NCBI GenBank assembly: GCA_020064725.1
Contig: JAGTWJ010000011.1
Location: 1,488,001 to 1,552,000, forward strand
Direction: 5' to 3'
Source: Drechslerella dactyloides
Lineage: Eukaryota; Ascomycota; Orbiliomycetes; Orbiliales; Orbiliaceae
Length of the DNA stretch: 64,000 nt
A program made the translations under genes and the position numbers. The notes beneath the pieces were generated by a model. It saw only the letters and a list, made by a program, of their open reading frames with translations, was not told the DNA's origin and did not search any database. Positions 23,388-34,255 of the stretch are shown here, one piece after another (within the stretch, counting starts at the first letter, position 1; every line of letters starts with the position of its first letter).

Positions 23388-25480
23388 TCATACACGTAGA
23401 TTCGCCCGCCATTCCCTCTTGAGGAAGAAATTAATCCAGTTCCCCTCGTCGTAATACGGAGCTACAGAAACGTCCGGAAACCGCCTGCGGACCTCCCGTT
23501 CATCCACCTTCTCAACTGTAGGTTTATTCATCGTTCCATCGTCCGAGGGCGGTGTGATTCCGCTTATGATTAACATCGACGGATTCTCAGGCTTCGGATC
23601 GATCATGGCACCTCCTGCCAGAGCCCACGCGGAAGTGCTAGGGATACAAGGATCGGCGATGACCGCTCTGAGGTTTGGTGTTCCGCCTCCTTGTTTCTTG
23701 ACTTGCCGTTTAGCGTATTTCCCAACTGTATCCCAGTTGTCCATATTTGAGAGTGACCGCGGGTATCGGATCAGGCGTAAGATCTTTAAGGACGGCGGAG
23801 GAACTATATCTTGCTGTAATTCCGGCATCCCGACAGTCAGTATCTGGGATCATGTAACCGAACCATGCTGCGGGCGTTTGATATTTCCTCCACGGACTAA
23901 AAGCAAAGTTCGAACGATAGTGTCAAGGGCACTTACGATGCTGCCAAAACAGACTGTCAAAGCCAGCTCCTCGAGTTGCGACCATTCCTCAAACCTCACA
24001 GAAAGAAGTTCCCAATCGACGCAGCTGCCCCCCGGTGGAATTGCAGTTACGGCAATCTTTCCCTTATTGCGCCGCATTTCTTCCGTATGTTCTAGCCAGA
24101 GAACCCGCAAACTATCCTTGTGTCTCGTGAGATAGCGATAGTCGAACCATTGATCCTCCGTCTCTCGCGAAACAAAATAGAACGCCTTCAACGGATTCAG
24201 AGCGGGAAGCACCAGTCCCAGCATCGCAACGGATACGCAAGATACGACCTGTAAGCAAGTTAAATTCACGAACTGCCATCTCATGTCATTGAGCATCTGG
24301 TCCGCGAAGATGCAGTCGATAAGACTGAGGACCTCCAAAGTTTCCGGACGGAAGAACGTGATATTTCGGGAAATCGCCGGAATGCAGCTGATCCCATAGA
24401 AGAGTTGTAGCACCTCCAGCTCCAGTCGTTGCGGCCACTGTTCCGGCCGGCACGGGAAGAGAGCGCGAAGTTTCGGCGCAGGATTATGCAAGCATGAGCT
24501 ACTCGGCCATTTGTCGAAGTAGCCTAAGAAGATGAGCAGGACATCCGGTAGGCGATTACGCTCTCGTTTACTCAATCGATGGTCTCCCGAATATAAAGCA
24601 TTCGGAGCGCAAAAGTTCACCCGTAAGCATTTCAGCGTGTTCGCATTGGCGTTGACAGCGTCCCAGATCGGGTTAAGGTCCATTTTTTCAGGCTCCAGAT
24701 TAAAAGTGCTTCCCGTCCACCATACTGTGAACGCTAGACATTCTAGGCTATCGAGAGCTGTCACAGCTCTCTTGAAGTCGGAGCGGAGTAGAAGCGATAG
24801 TGAAAGATCGAGTGATAGCTGCTTGAGATGTGGCCATCGACGGAGGTACTCAACTATCACGTTCTGAGGTACCATTGAGGCACCAGCACAAAGACTAGAA
24901 GAACGCGGACATAAAAGCATCATCGTTAGTCAGTCCATTCTTCCCGCGAATTGTGAGCAGGTCAGGCTGCAGGGATGCAGAGTTGGACATACTTGAGGGC
25001 TTGAATTTTTGCGGGATTGATATGCAGAATTTTAGTGAAGTCATCGTCTTCAAACATGACTGGTGGCGAGAACAGAGGTTTGGATCTGCTTGCATCCCCT
25101 CCGGAGCATAAGTTCTTTCGATACGGGATGATGTCGACCCTCTTTGCGTTGCAGACCCCGCCGTAATTCTCCGTGAACATGGTTCTTAGGAACGCGTAAC
25201 GATAGTATAGGCTGTCTGCCTTCAGAAGGACGGTTTGTAGTATGCGCTCCGAAACAATAACGTAGAGGGCGCTGCATGCTGAACTCAGATTCACGACGGA
25301 AGCGTGGTCGTCAATCTTCATTTCTCAGGTTAGTACTAGTTGAGACGTATGCGCTACGAACACCGAGTTAGAGTTCCTCGCCACGCTCACCTTGTCAACA
25401 ATCATGCGCAGCAGCTCTATCGGCATGTTTAGGAGTAGACACTCCGGATCCTCGGAGCGGGTTTTCTCGTCGGGCGACAT
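23388..25480 (-). CDS. F-box/LRR-like protein, family member 1
   Basis: Four exons on the minus strand: 25391-25480, 24993-25315, 23937-24894 and 23388-23813 (598 aa). Intron phases are 0, 2, 0, with donors GTGAGC, GTATGT and GTAAGT. The borders were set by aligning with the paralog at 41952-44059, which has the same phases. The N-terminus carries a short F-box-like helix (NMPIELLRMIVDKV). The rest is leucine-rich with repeated 'LxxLxLxxC' style segments (LKCLRVNFC, LEVLSLIDCIF, LTCLQVVSC), as in F-box proteins that choose substrates for SCF ubiquitin ligases. The paralogs share NPIWDAVNANANTLKCLRV / NIMWDVVNANADTLQCLRV and ALFPCRPEQWP / ALFPFRADQWP. The substrate is unknown, and the F-box itself is weak, so SCF membership is inference. 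Confidence 0.72.
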
Positions 25481-26174
25481 GCTCGGGCGTGTCAATGGTA
25501 GAACTGGAGTCTTTCGCGGGGGTACCGAGGAGAGGCTCCATATATATAAAAAATCTACTCTGGACACTCTTTGATAATGGCCAGGAAGATCAACTTAGAC
25601 GAATCAAAGGTGCCAAAATACGCCCTTCGCGAGACGGCCACTGAATTATGCATAAAAGGCGATCTCGTGTTGTGTCTCGCATATCAGACGCATTTCACGC
25701 TCATGGTATAACCCAAAAATGCTGTGTTGTCTGTTGTATTTCTATATAGAGCCTAGCGGAATACCCCTGTTCCCTGGTCGTGGATGGTTTCGCGGGCCAG
25801 ACACGCACGAAGGTTGCCGACATACTTCTCAGCAACGGCGCGGATTTCTACAAGTGTTATAGCACTAAGGATAAAGGCCAAATCTATGGAAGTTACCACA
25901 ATACTCCCGTTGAAGTTCTTTACCGAATGTGTACCAGTTCCCCCCCAAGACCAGTTGTATACAGTATATATAAAATAAATGAATAGATACATTATGGTAC
26001 TATCTGAAGGGATGTCAAGAATTAATAACTGAACGATAAAGATAATGCAGACCGCCGCTCGCCAAACGCCGCAGACAAATGCAAATAACTTGACCCAAGG
26101 TCAGATCCGAAATATATAACAAACCTATACCGTGCCTGGCACTAGAATATGGACCAAGGCGAAAGTTGAATGTG
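25481..26174. other. Intergenic region between F-box/LRR-like gene 1 and SIL1
   Basis: Holds the promoter of the minus-strand F-box-like gene and the 3' region of SIL1. No further gene seen. Confidence 0.4.
25540..25552 (-). promoter_or_regulatory. TATA-like element upstream of F-box/LRR-like gene 1
   Basis: A TATATATA-type run lies about 60 bp upstream of the ATG at 25480, with an A/T tract adjoining it. Position and composition fit a TATA element, but such runs are common in this AT-rich block. Confidence 0.35.
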
Positions 26175-27488
26175 TCAACCAAAGAACGCGTTCTGAACAT
26201 CCTGCAGTGGAACCTCGAGCCAGTCCTTAAGCGAAGAGTCCTCATCCACTCTCTCAATTTCGGCGGCCAACCAGCCCTTTAGATCGTCCCTCGCCTTGCA
26301 TCCTTCCCCATACTTTTGCTTCAGCGCCTTGAGCGTCTCCAGGACCCTGTGCTCATTATCATGTGCGTTGCTCTTTCGCCCCATGAGATCCTTTTGAAAG
26401 ACTTCACACCACCCGCTGAGATCATCCTTGAACTGGATGACCTTTTGGGACCCGCTGCCACCGGTGGAGCCGGATGCGGTCTCCGGCTCCATCATATTCG
26501 GGTCGAGAAACTCGTCGAAGAGGAATGTGGCGATCTTGCCACGGAGAGCCATGTCGTCCGTGCGGATGAAGACTATCTCCAGGACGGGGAGGCCGTCCAG
26601 GGAGATGAAGTCCCGCTTGCCGTGGTGGACCCTCACAGCTCGCGACAGAGCGAACATGAGTCGGCGGACGAGGAAACGGTCGGTCTCATCGACTATAGCG
26701 TCGAGCAGCGGTTTGAAAAGAACTTCCTTTGTGTCGGCCCCAAGCTGCTCCTTCACGTGAGACAGGGCGGCGGCGTTGTTCTGGAGCGAGTTGCCGAATG
26801 CTACCGCAGCTACCCTGCGGTGTGGCGTTTCGTGAGACTGCGAGGTCATGATGTGGATGAGACGGCGGAGCGAGGTCTCGATCAGCTTGAGGCCGTATTC
26901 AAGCTCATGCGACATATCCGCGAGCCGATCGAGAGCGCTGTCGAGACCAGCGGAGCCCGGGGTGGCATCTTGGAGAACCTTCACGGCGGCGTGGAATGTC
27001 TCCCAGTCAGGCAGGGAGTGGCGCCCGCTCGGACGGAAGACGATGGGTTCGTCAGACTCGTTGTTGGTCTCGTTTCCACGGCCGCCGTTCATGACAGCGG
27101 CCTCCTCCATCGCGTCGGGGACGACGGCCAGCTCTGAATACTGGTGGATGATGGGAGTCCCCGCTGGCTTGTCAGCGGAGACGTACACGGCCGTCCCCTC
27201 TTCGTCAGCGGGGTCGATGAGCTTGGCTTCTCGGCCGCCGCTGCCGATGTTGAGGCGGACGTGGAGACCTGGCGGGATGACCTGGTCCGTTTCGACGGGC
27301 ATGAAGGTGGTCGTCGGGACGAATGTCTTGGGATAGCATTCTTTGCCCGGATGGCATATCATCTCGACTTTGGACGACGAGGGGTCGTTGGTGTCCTTGT
27401 CGTCATCGACGACGGCGGTGAAGGCGCCATTGAAGAACAGGCACAGCAGCCAGATGGCGAGGACGGCGATGCGATTGAGGCCGTTCAT
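26175..27488 (-). CDS. SIL1: Sil1-type nucleotide exchange factor of the ER chaperone BiP/Kar2
   Basis: A single uninterrupted frame of 437 aa from the ATG at 27488, which starts immediately before a signal peptide (RIAVLAIWLLCLFFNGAFTA). The segment EMICHPGKECYPKTFVPT.. followed by ..GLHVRLNIGSGGREAKL matches the fungal Sil1 N-terminal region. The remainder is helical and armadillo-like (LADMSHELEYGLKLIE.., AAVAFGNSLQNNAAAL.., LVRRLMFALSRAVR). Sil1 works in the ER lumen, promoting ADP release from BiP. I see no C-terminal HDEL-type retention signal (the end is QNAFFG), so retention must be by other means or the protein is weakly retained. It is divergently arranged with the YEA4-like gene. 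Confidence 0.88.
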   Translation of the reverse strand: MNGLNRIAVLAIWLLCLFFNGAFTAVVDDDKDTNDPSSSKVEMICHPGKECYPKTFVPTTTFMPVETDQVIPPGLHVRLNIGSGGREAKLIDPADEEGTAVYVSADKPAGTPIIHQYSELAVVPDAMEEAAVMNGGRGNETNNESDEPIVFRPSGRHSLPDWETFHAAVKVLQDATPGSAGLDSALDRLADMSHELEYGLKLIETSLRRLIHIMTSQSHETPHRRVAAVAFGNSLQNNAAALSHVKEQLGADTKEVLFKPLLDAIVDETDRFLVRRLMFALSRAVRVHHGKRDFISLDGLPVLEIVFIRTDDMALRGKIATFLFDEFLDPNMMEPETASGSTGGSGSQKVIQFKDDLSGWCEVFQKDLMGRKSNAHDNEHRVLETLKALKQKYGEGCKARDDLKGWLAAEIERVDEDSSLKDWLEVPLQDVQNAFFG

Positions 27489-28308
27489 GATGCTACGGTG
27501 CTGTCCGAGAGGCCAGCTAAGGGTGGAATTACTGCTGTGGGCGTCGGCGCGAGGCAGGCATGCGGGGCGGGTGGATGTTGGCTTGAGGCTCGAGGTTGGA
27601 TTAAGCTCTTTATAGAGGCGCCGACCAGGAACCGACACATGCTTCGGGCGGGCGGCGGCAGCTGCTGGAGGTTAACTGCAACGTGGTGATATCGCCGTTG
27701 ACTCAGAGCCCGCGCCCCTGGCAGCTTCCACAGCATCGCCATCGACCAAGTTGCAAGTTGATGATGCTGGCTTCATGACATCTCGACAGCGGACGTCGAA
27801 AGGCCATGCTGGCCAGGCCGCCCTTCACACCCGCTGACTCAGCCGCTGAAAGAGCCGCCCGCTGCGGGCCAGCCGCACGTGAGAGGTTGCGCAACCACGA
27901 GCCGCCGCATTTCTGCGCGAAAAGCGCCGCCGTGAGCTCGATTGCAGACGATTGAGCAGCCAGCTGGACTTATTTTGTCGACACGAGACCGCCGCTCTCC
28001 GCACAATCACGTAACCTCGGAGCCATCCCAGGTCGAATCGATCAAAACCCGCTCCCCGGCCACCGTTTCTTTGCATCGACCTGCTTGTGCCATCGCCTTG
28101 CCCTGTTTCACCGCTTTCGGCTGCGCTGACGGACCATCGCCTCAGACAGCCCCCTGACATTCCTGCCGGACGCTCTTTCTCCGCGATTGTGCATGCATAA
28201 CCGGGCCAAGAGAACGTCGAACGGCCTCTCGAAATTAACAACGAGAGCTCGAGCACCGGCCAGCAGCCCTCTTCCTTTCCCGAATTCCATTCCAGTCACT
28301 CCCCGACC
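27489..28308. promoter_or_regulatory. Divergent promoter region SIL1 / YEA4-like transporter
   Basis: An 820-bp region between head-to-head genes. It contains two TGACTCA heptamers (27699-27705 and 27835-27841), the site recognised by Gcn4/CpcA-type bZIP factors. It also contains ACGTG cores (about 27679-27686 and a CACGTG near 27877), the core of bZIP/Hac1-type unfolded-protein-response sites. SIL1 orthologs are often UPR-induced, so regulation by ER stress is plausible. The sites are short and may be chance. Confidence 0.4.
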
Positions 28309-29930
28309 ATGCGCCGGAGCGCCCGAATCGCCAACTCCATCAAACACGACTCTTCACTCACCGAGTCCGAGTCGGACAGCCCGAGAACAGCCCGGGCCAG
28401 AACCCCACGATCAAGACGGTCCGCATCTCCGAGGAAAAAGGAGACGATCCTGCGTGGTAGCGACATCACCTCAGCTGCTCCATCACAACCAACTTCGGAC
28501 GAAACTTCGGCCGCCAAAGTGACGGGTGCCGAAAGCGGCACCGTCGCAGAACTTCACAACAACGCGAAAATGCATTACCTGAGCAGCAGCAGCTCGCCGC
28601 TCGCCAACGGGGATGCTACACCGAGCAGTCGAGACCTCATGCACGAGGAGACCGAGTCCCTAAAGCGGTTCGAGGAAGGCAGCCAGAACTACCATGTCGA
28701 CGGTAGAGACATCGGGAGCGGAGGCGGAGGAGACCTCAACGAGTTCAAGTCCGTCGCCAGCGGTGCCCTGCAGAGCACACTGCCAGAATGGGTCAGCCTC
28801 ACAATGATGATCGGTCTGATATTTGGCGGCTGCTGCTCGAACGTTTTCGCCCTCGAGGCTATCGTCAAGGAGGCCCCGGACGCCGGTCATCTGATCACGC
28901 TCGCCCAATTCCTACTCGTCTCGATCGAAGGAGTTATCGCACATTTCGATTGGAACTCACCGACGCTCCTCGTCCCGAACCAGATCCCGATCAGACGGTG
29001 GCTTGGAGCCATCGTACTCTTCTTCCTCGTCAGCGTCATGAACAACTGGGCCTTCGACTACAACATTAGCGTTCCAATTCACATCATCCTCCGCAGCGGG
29101 GGCAGCATCACAACAATGCTTATCGGTGCATGCATGGGCAAGCGTTTCAGCAAGGTCCAGGTCCTCTCGGTGCTCATCCTGACCGGTGGTATCATCCTGT
29201 CGGCGATGAGCAACGCCAAATCAATGGTATGCGTCTCCCACAACGGGCCTCGTGTCACACTTCCTCCTAGGAAGGAATACCGGGATTTCGTGCATATGGC
29301 TGACAACATGCAATTCTGCAGGGCGAATCTGAACAATCCCTCCCCCGCTTCATCACCGGCCTCAGCATACTATTCGTCTCGCAGATACTAGCTGCCCTAA
29401 TGGGCGTCTATATCGAGAATACCTACGCGATATACGGCTCCAACTGGCGCGAAGGCCTCTTCTACACTCACGCTCTCTCGCTACCGTTGTTCATCCCCTT
29501 CGCACAGTCCATCAAGCTGCAGTTCTACAAGCTACAAGCATCCGAGCCGCTGCCGCTGCCAACACTGCTTCCCTTTCTTCCCGACACGCTGCAAACAATT
29601 CGCGTGCCGAAACAGCTTTTCTACCTCGGCGTCAACGCTGTCACGCAGTATATTTGCGTCCGCGGGGTAAATTTCCTCGCGGGGATGAGCACCGCCCTGA
29701 CCGTTACCATCGTGCTGAACATCCGCAAACTGGTCAGCTTACTGCTGAGCATTTGGCTGTTTGGAAACCGGCTCGGTCGTGGAGTCGTCATGGGTGCAGC
29801 GGTAGTGTTCATGGGGGCATTTGTATACGGGCTGGAAAGCCAGCGGCAGGGCAGGATGAGAAGAGAGGCCGCCAGGTTGGAACAGAGACTCCAGGCGGCG
29901 ATGGAAGAGCGGAAGGAGTATACCAGCTAG
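28309..29930 (+). CDS. YEA4: UDP-N-acetylglucosamine transporter of the Yea4/SLC35B4 type
   Basis: Two exons, 28309-29226 and 29322-29930, with a 95-bp phase-0 intron (GTATGC..TGCAG); 508 aa. The first ~155 residues are hydrophilic and Ser/Arg-rich, longer than in yeast. The multi-pass membrane domain then begins with the family signature GGCCSNVFALEAIVKEAPDAG, followed by ITLAQFLLVSIEGVIAHFDW, VMNNWAFDYNISVPIHIILRSGG and, in exon 2, VNAVTQYICVRGVNFLAGMSTALTVTIVLNIRKLVSLLLS. Family members carry UDP-GlcNAc (some UDP-xylose) into the Golgi/ER for chitin and glycan synthesis. The symbol is by resemblance to yeast Yea4; the substrate is inferred. A charged coiled C-terminus ends without a clear dilysine signal. 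Confidence 0.86.
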
Positions 29931-30768
29931 GCGCGGCACGCCCCGGCGATAGAATTGAGTTTGGGCATCGGTCATGAATGAGTTCTCTGTTGCATACCTT
30001 GTTTACCTTTTGGTGATACATATACACCATGCATACCCTTGGTTGGTTTTTGAGTAGATACACCCGCGCGTATGTAGATATATGGCATGAAGCATGAATG
30101 GATGGGATGGGATAGATTTGTAGTATAGGATGTTCTAACGCGTATGGTTCATGGATGGGGTTGGGGTAGTTTGCATTTTGGCATTTTTTTCTTTGGCATT
30201 TCATGGACCTCGTTTGATTTGATAGACGGCTAGACGGCTAATAGACAATCTGATTGAAGATTTAAACCGGATCTATGGGCCCATGGAGTTACGGACCATA
30301 TTAATATATATCGTGATACGCTAGAATGACGGTCTATCGTAGGGGTTCCTGTTTGATTGACAGCTCTACCACCAGAAGCAATAACCACCAGACATCTATA
30401 CGCCTCACTCAGAAATGCTTTCCTATGTAGACATCGATGACCAAGAGTTTAATTACTTATGCATGAAACAGTCCCATCCTGGGAACTCGGTTTTTAAGGT
30501 CCTCAATCGATCTTCACCGGCTGCAGGAGCTCGGTTGAGGCTACGTTGCATTTTGCGCGTTGGCTCTCCGGAACGGACATCAAATTAAGGATCAAGGTTC
30601 CAGATCCAGCGCCCTGCGTCCATCTGCAACCCCTCTCACCACGACCCGTGCGCAGCTTCAAGTCCAGCCGAGCGCCCTGCAGATTGCATGGCATCTACAG
30701 CATTAGCTTCCCGCCTGCCTTCACCATGATATCGCTCTCCTTCTCCCGGCCAGTCCACCTTCATTACC
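29931..30768. other. Intergenic region
   Basis: 3' region of the transporter gene and promoter of the next gene. No ORF with support. A GACGGCTA direct repeat occurs at about 30225-30240. Confidence 0.4.
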
Positions 30769-32502
30769 ATGGAACCTGATCCACACGTCCTCATCCTCGT
30801 CCACAATACAGCGACGACCAATGCCAGAGCGGACGCGCGGTATCGCGAGCAGGCGCTAGTACATCTGCAGTTCATCGGAACACGCATCGACCTCGATGAC
30901 CGCATACTACGAGATGAGGATGAAGGGGCGCGTGAAGCTCGCGCTCGGGCCCCGCATATTCCCCGGAAACGACCCTTGCTCCCACAGAGCTCGGACGACG
31001 AGCACGAGCCGCTTTTCGACAAGAGAAAGCGGCCGTCTTTCCCTCGGGAGGAGTCGCGCGTGCAGGTCGAGGGTTCGCCAGGTAAGATCGGACGTGCGGT
31101 GCTCCATTCGCCATACTCTAGGGAATAAATGCTAACCTGAGCTATCAGTATATATACCCATGAGCTCCTTCAATGGCCTCACTCAGACACCCTTGGCATA
31201 CTCTATAGCTACTGGCGTGGCGAAATCCTCAGCTCCAGACCTGTCAACCTTCGTCTGCGAACCTGCACCGACCATCCCGTCCCAGCATGCGTTTACGCTG
31301 GAGCCGGTGACCCCTTCGGTCCCGAACATATCAGTCGTACCCGAAACTATCCTGCGGCCCGGCGCCGTCGCTAGCCAGCATTCGCCTCTAGGCGACCTGC
31401 CGTCGAGCCCGGTTCAATACGACTCATCGCCACTGGAGATTCCAGACTCGCAGCCCACGCCGCCTAGAAAGGCAGCTCCAACCTCATCCGCCCGGTCGTT
31501 GCTATCCGATCCAACGGACGACTCTACGATCACCCACGTTTCTCAGTCCCCACCGCTGCCAGCAGCTGCTGCTGCTGTCGCCGTTGTGAAAGACGCGACC
31601 ATCGCATCAATCATCGAAGTATCACCGATAGCCCAGCCACAGGACCCCGTGACACCCACTCGAAAGATCATCCAAGTTCACCCGCCGCCTCCAACGCTCG
31701 CCTCGCTGTCGCCGGTGTCGCCGTTGGAGCCTTACTCGCTTCCCGAAACGTTTACTTCACCCGACAAGCTCCCGCACCGCTTCCCTCTGTTCACAGGACA
31801 GCCGGTCTCGCCATGCTCGCTACTCGCCTACATGCTCGAGAAAGACATCGGCCTCGTCGACAAGCAAGTCCGTGCCGACAAGAAACAGATCAACAGATAC
31901 CTCGAACTCCGGCAGATCGGTGAATACAATATCAATTCTCCACCACCGGGAATCAACAGCAATCCAAAGCCCATCACTCCCATGATGCAGAAGCTGTACG
32001 CGAACGCCAAGCTGGACAAGTACTTTCGCCCCAAGACGTTCGCTCGCGAGATGCGCCGTCGCGAGCGCGGCTACTGGCGTATGGACCTAAGCCGATGGCC
32101 GAGGTCAGGAGGCGGTAAATCTAGCACGACGAACGGAGCTAACAGCACCACCGGCGTCAAGAGCACTGCTGAGAAAAAGTACGACTTCTGGAACCGACTA
32201 GCAGGTTACGTTAAGGATGGGCACTTGAGCGAAGCCCGGTTATTTTTTGAGTCAGAGAGTGAGGGTGCTGGCGAACACGTCGGTGATATCCTGCGACTGT
32301 ACTGCTGGGGCGAGGTGGCTGTGCACGTGAGTACTATACATCCATTCACCTCACTCTTCCGTCCAGAATACTTTTGCTAACCATCGTGGCGGTGGTGTGG
32401 ATGTAGGTTTGGGTGATATTGTATGCTATAAGTGATCGTATTGTGTCGGAACTCGCGCTCAGATGGGTCGATGCCGGCGGGAATATCGTTATCGAGATGT
32501 GA
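30769..32502 (+). CDS. Conserved fungal protein of unknown function
   Basis: Three exons, 30769-31081, 31149-32326 and 32407-32502 (528 aa). Phases fit (1, then 0), with donors GTAAGA and GTGAGT and acceptors TCAG and GTAG. Without the last splice the frame runs into unrelated sequence. Residues 1-105 are charged (PHVLILVHNTATT.., then Arg/Asp-rich), and 105-300 are Pro/Ser-rich and probably disordered. The C-terminal ~220 residues look folded and conserved, with SLLAYMLEKDIGLVDKQVRA, MMQKLYANAKLDKYFRPKTF, KKYDFWNRLAGYVKDGHLSE and CWGEVAVHVWVILYAISDRI. I do not recognise a named domain. A C-terminal globular module with a disordered leader suggests a regulatory or scaffold role, but nothing specific can be claimed. 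Confidence 0.7.
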
Positions 32503-34255
32503 CCGGAGAAGTGCAGCCTTCAGACCATTTTCCATCTCACATCCGGAGTCTTCTGATCGGAGGACGTGGTACACAATGTCGGAGCTGGATATCACGTCGG
32601 TCCGTTCCGAAGCAGCAGATCGACGGTGCTCGTCGAGTCGCTAAATCGAGAGAGGAGACTTTGTCGAAGGAGCAAACCAGGAGTTTGAAGCCCCTTGCTC
32701 TGAGCGATCCTCCGTACTGGATATATTCGGGAAGTGTCATTCTCTTGGCCTCAATGCGAGCGGGACAAGGATGTCACTAAAACGTGTATTTCTGGGTCGG
32801 ATTCGGATGCGCCAGATCGGACTATCCGACCCGTATATACAAGTGCTCTACTTGATATAACTGTAATGGGAGGAAAGCGAAGGATATATTCTCCGTCAGG
32901 TCGAAGTGTCAGGTCGAAGTGCATTTATCGGCACTGGTGATGGCAGCTGCTGGATGCCAACAACAGGCGTGTTGGTCGTCGTGTTTCCCGAGACCAGGAG
33001 TGCGTGTAAAGTTCCTGATGATTCAGAGGGCTCAGCAGCACTTCCATACTGGAAGCCGGTCTCAACAACTTAATAACCTGCTTGCACGGTGTCTTGTCTC
33101 CCGAATAAGTATCTCCTATATATGTTTAAGATAGTCTTATCAGCTCCAATTCCCAAATAGTTGCTTGCGCGCTCAGTTCCAGAGATCTCAGTACCCCGAA
33201 GCTCTAAATATTCATCCCATGTTGGTGGCCAGTCGTTCTAAGCCACATTGTCAGTTTCAGGATTGCATAAAATCGGTTACCGGTTCCTGATACCGAACCA
33301 GTGAACTTGGCTACGAGTCCCCTAGATTAGCGGCGTAGATTCAAGAGTTGGCAGATCAAACGGCGGCTTCGTTGCCAGGCTTTGCTGGTGTCGAGACTGC
33401 GGCGGCTTCCGAGTTGGTGCCAATTCTTGAAATCCAACACTGTGCTCTAGGTACCGATGATTTCGTGTGAGAGATTTAGCCACATGCACAGCAAGCTCCC
33501 ATAGACGAACATCCCTGTCGACCAACATAACGAGCTTTTGAAACGCCGTTAACTTTAATTGCTGTTAGCATGACTTTGATATGGTGCAATTAATTTGCTA
33601 TATATATTAGGTTGCAAGACGCCTACCGACAGGCCTCACGACGGAATCTCCAGCATGCAAACTAGGCGGCGCGAAGATTTTCAACATGACAACCGTGGGC
33701 CTGGTCGACTGATATAACATGTGCATCCAGAGGGCGAGCAGATTGTTCGGCGGACTAGTATTCAGGTGCTTCTAATGTAGTACATCAGTATCGCGGTCCT
33801 GTGTAGGCCATCCATGGAGACAAGAGAGTTCAGGGTCGGAACTAACTCGAACTATGTTTCAAGGAGCGGTTGCCAGGATGTCCATTTTAAAAGTCTCTGT
33901 TACTCGTGCTGTGCGTATATATATATATATATGTCTCGTAGATGCTCCGAGGCGCAGGCTCTGGAGAGGCAAATATATGTATGCATGTGCATACTGAATC
34001 GATATGCCCAATTATTCTGTCCAGTCTATCGATGCGCCCTGAATATTCGAATAATCTCCGTTAACCTCGACGTCGACACTTGCTGATAGCTACAGTTCTC
34101 TCAACGACGATTCAATTAGTGGTATCCGACGATAATAATATCATACTAGACTATACTTCTACGGGTACTTCTCGGTTGAATTACGCTGATAACCTACGGT
34201 TCGCCACAATCACCAGCAACGAGGGTTGCCAAACAATATTCCCCGACTCGAAGAC
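32503..34255. other. Intergenic region, AT-rich, with a TA microsatellite
   Basis: No intact gene. A (TA)n run lies near 33917-33932. On the minus strand between about 33130 and 33530 there are open segments that read like coding sequence (for example WPPTWDEYLELRGTE around 33200-33245) but are split among frames, possibly a gene relic. The right end is the promoter of the secreted gene at 34256. Confidence 0.35.

Noticed and set aside
26316..27137. 273-codon plus-strand ORF
   Set aside because: Antisense shadow of SIL1, whose frame has the signal peptide and family motifs.
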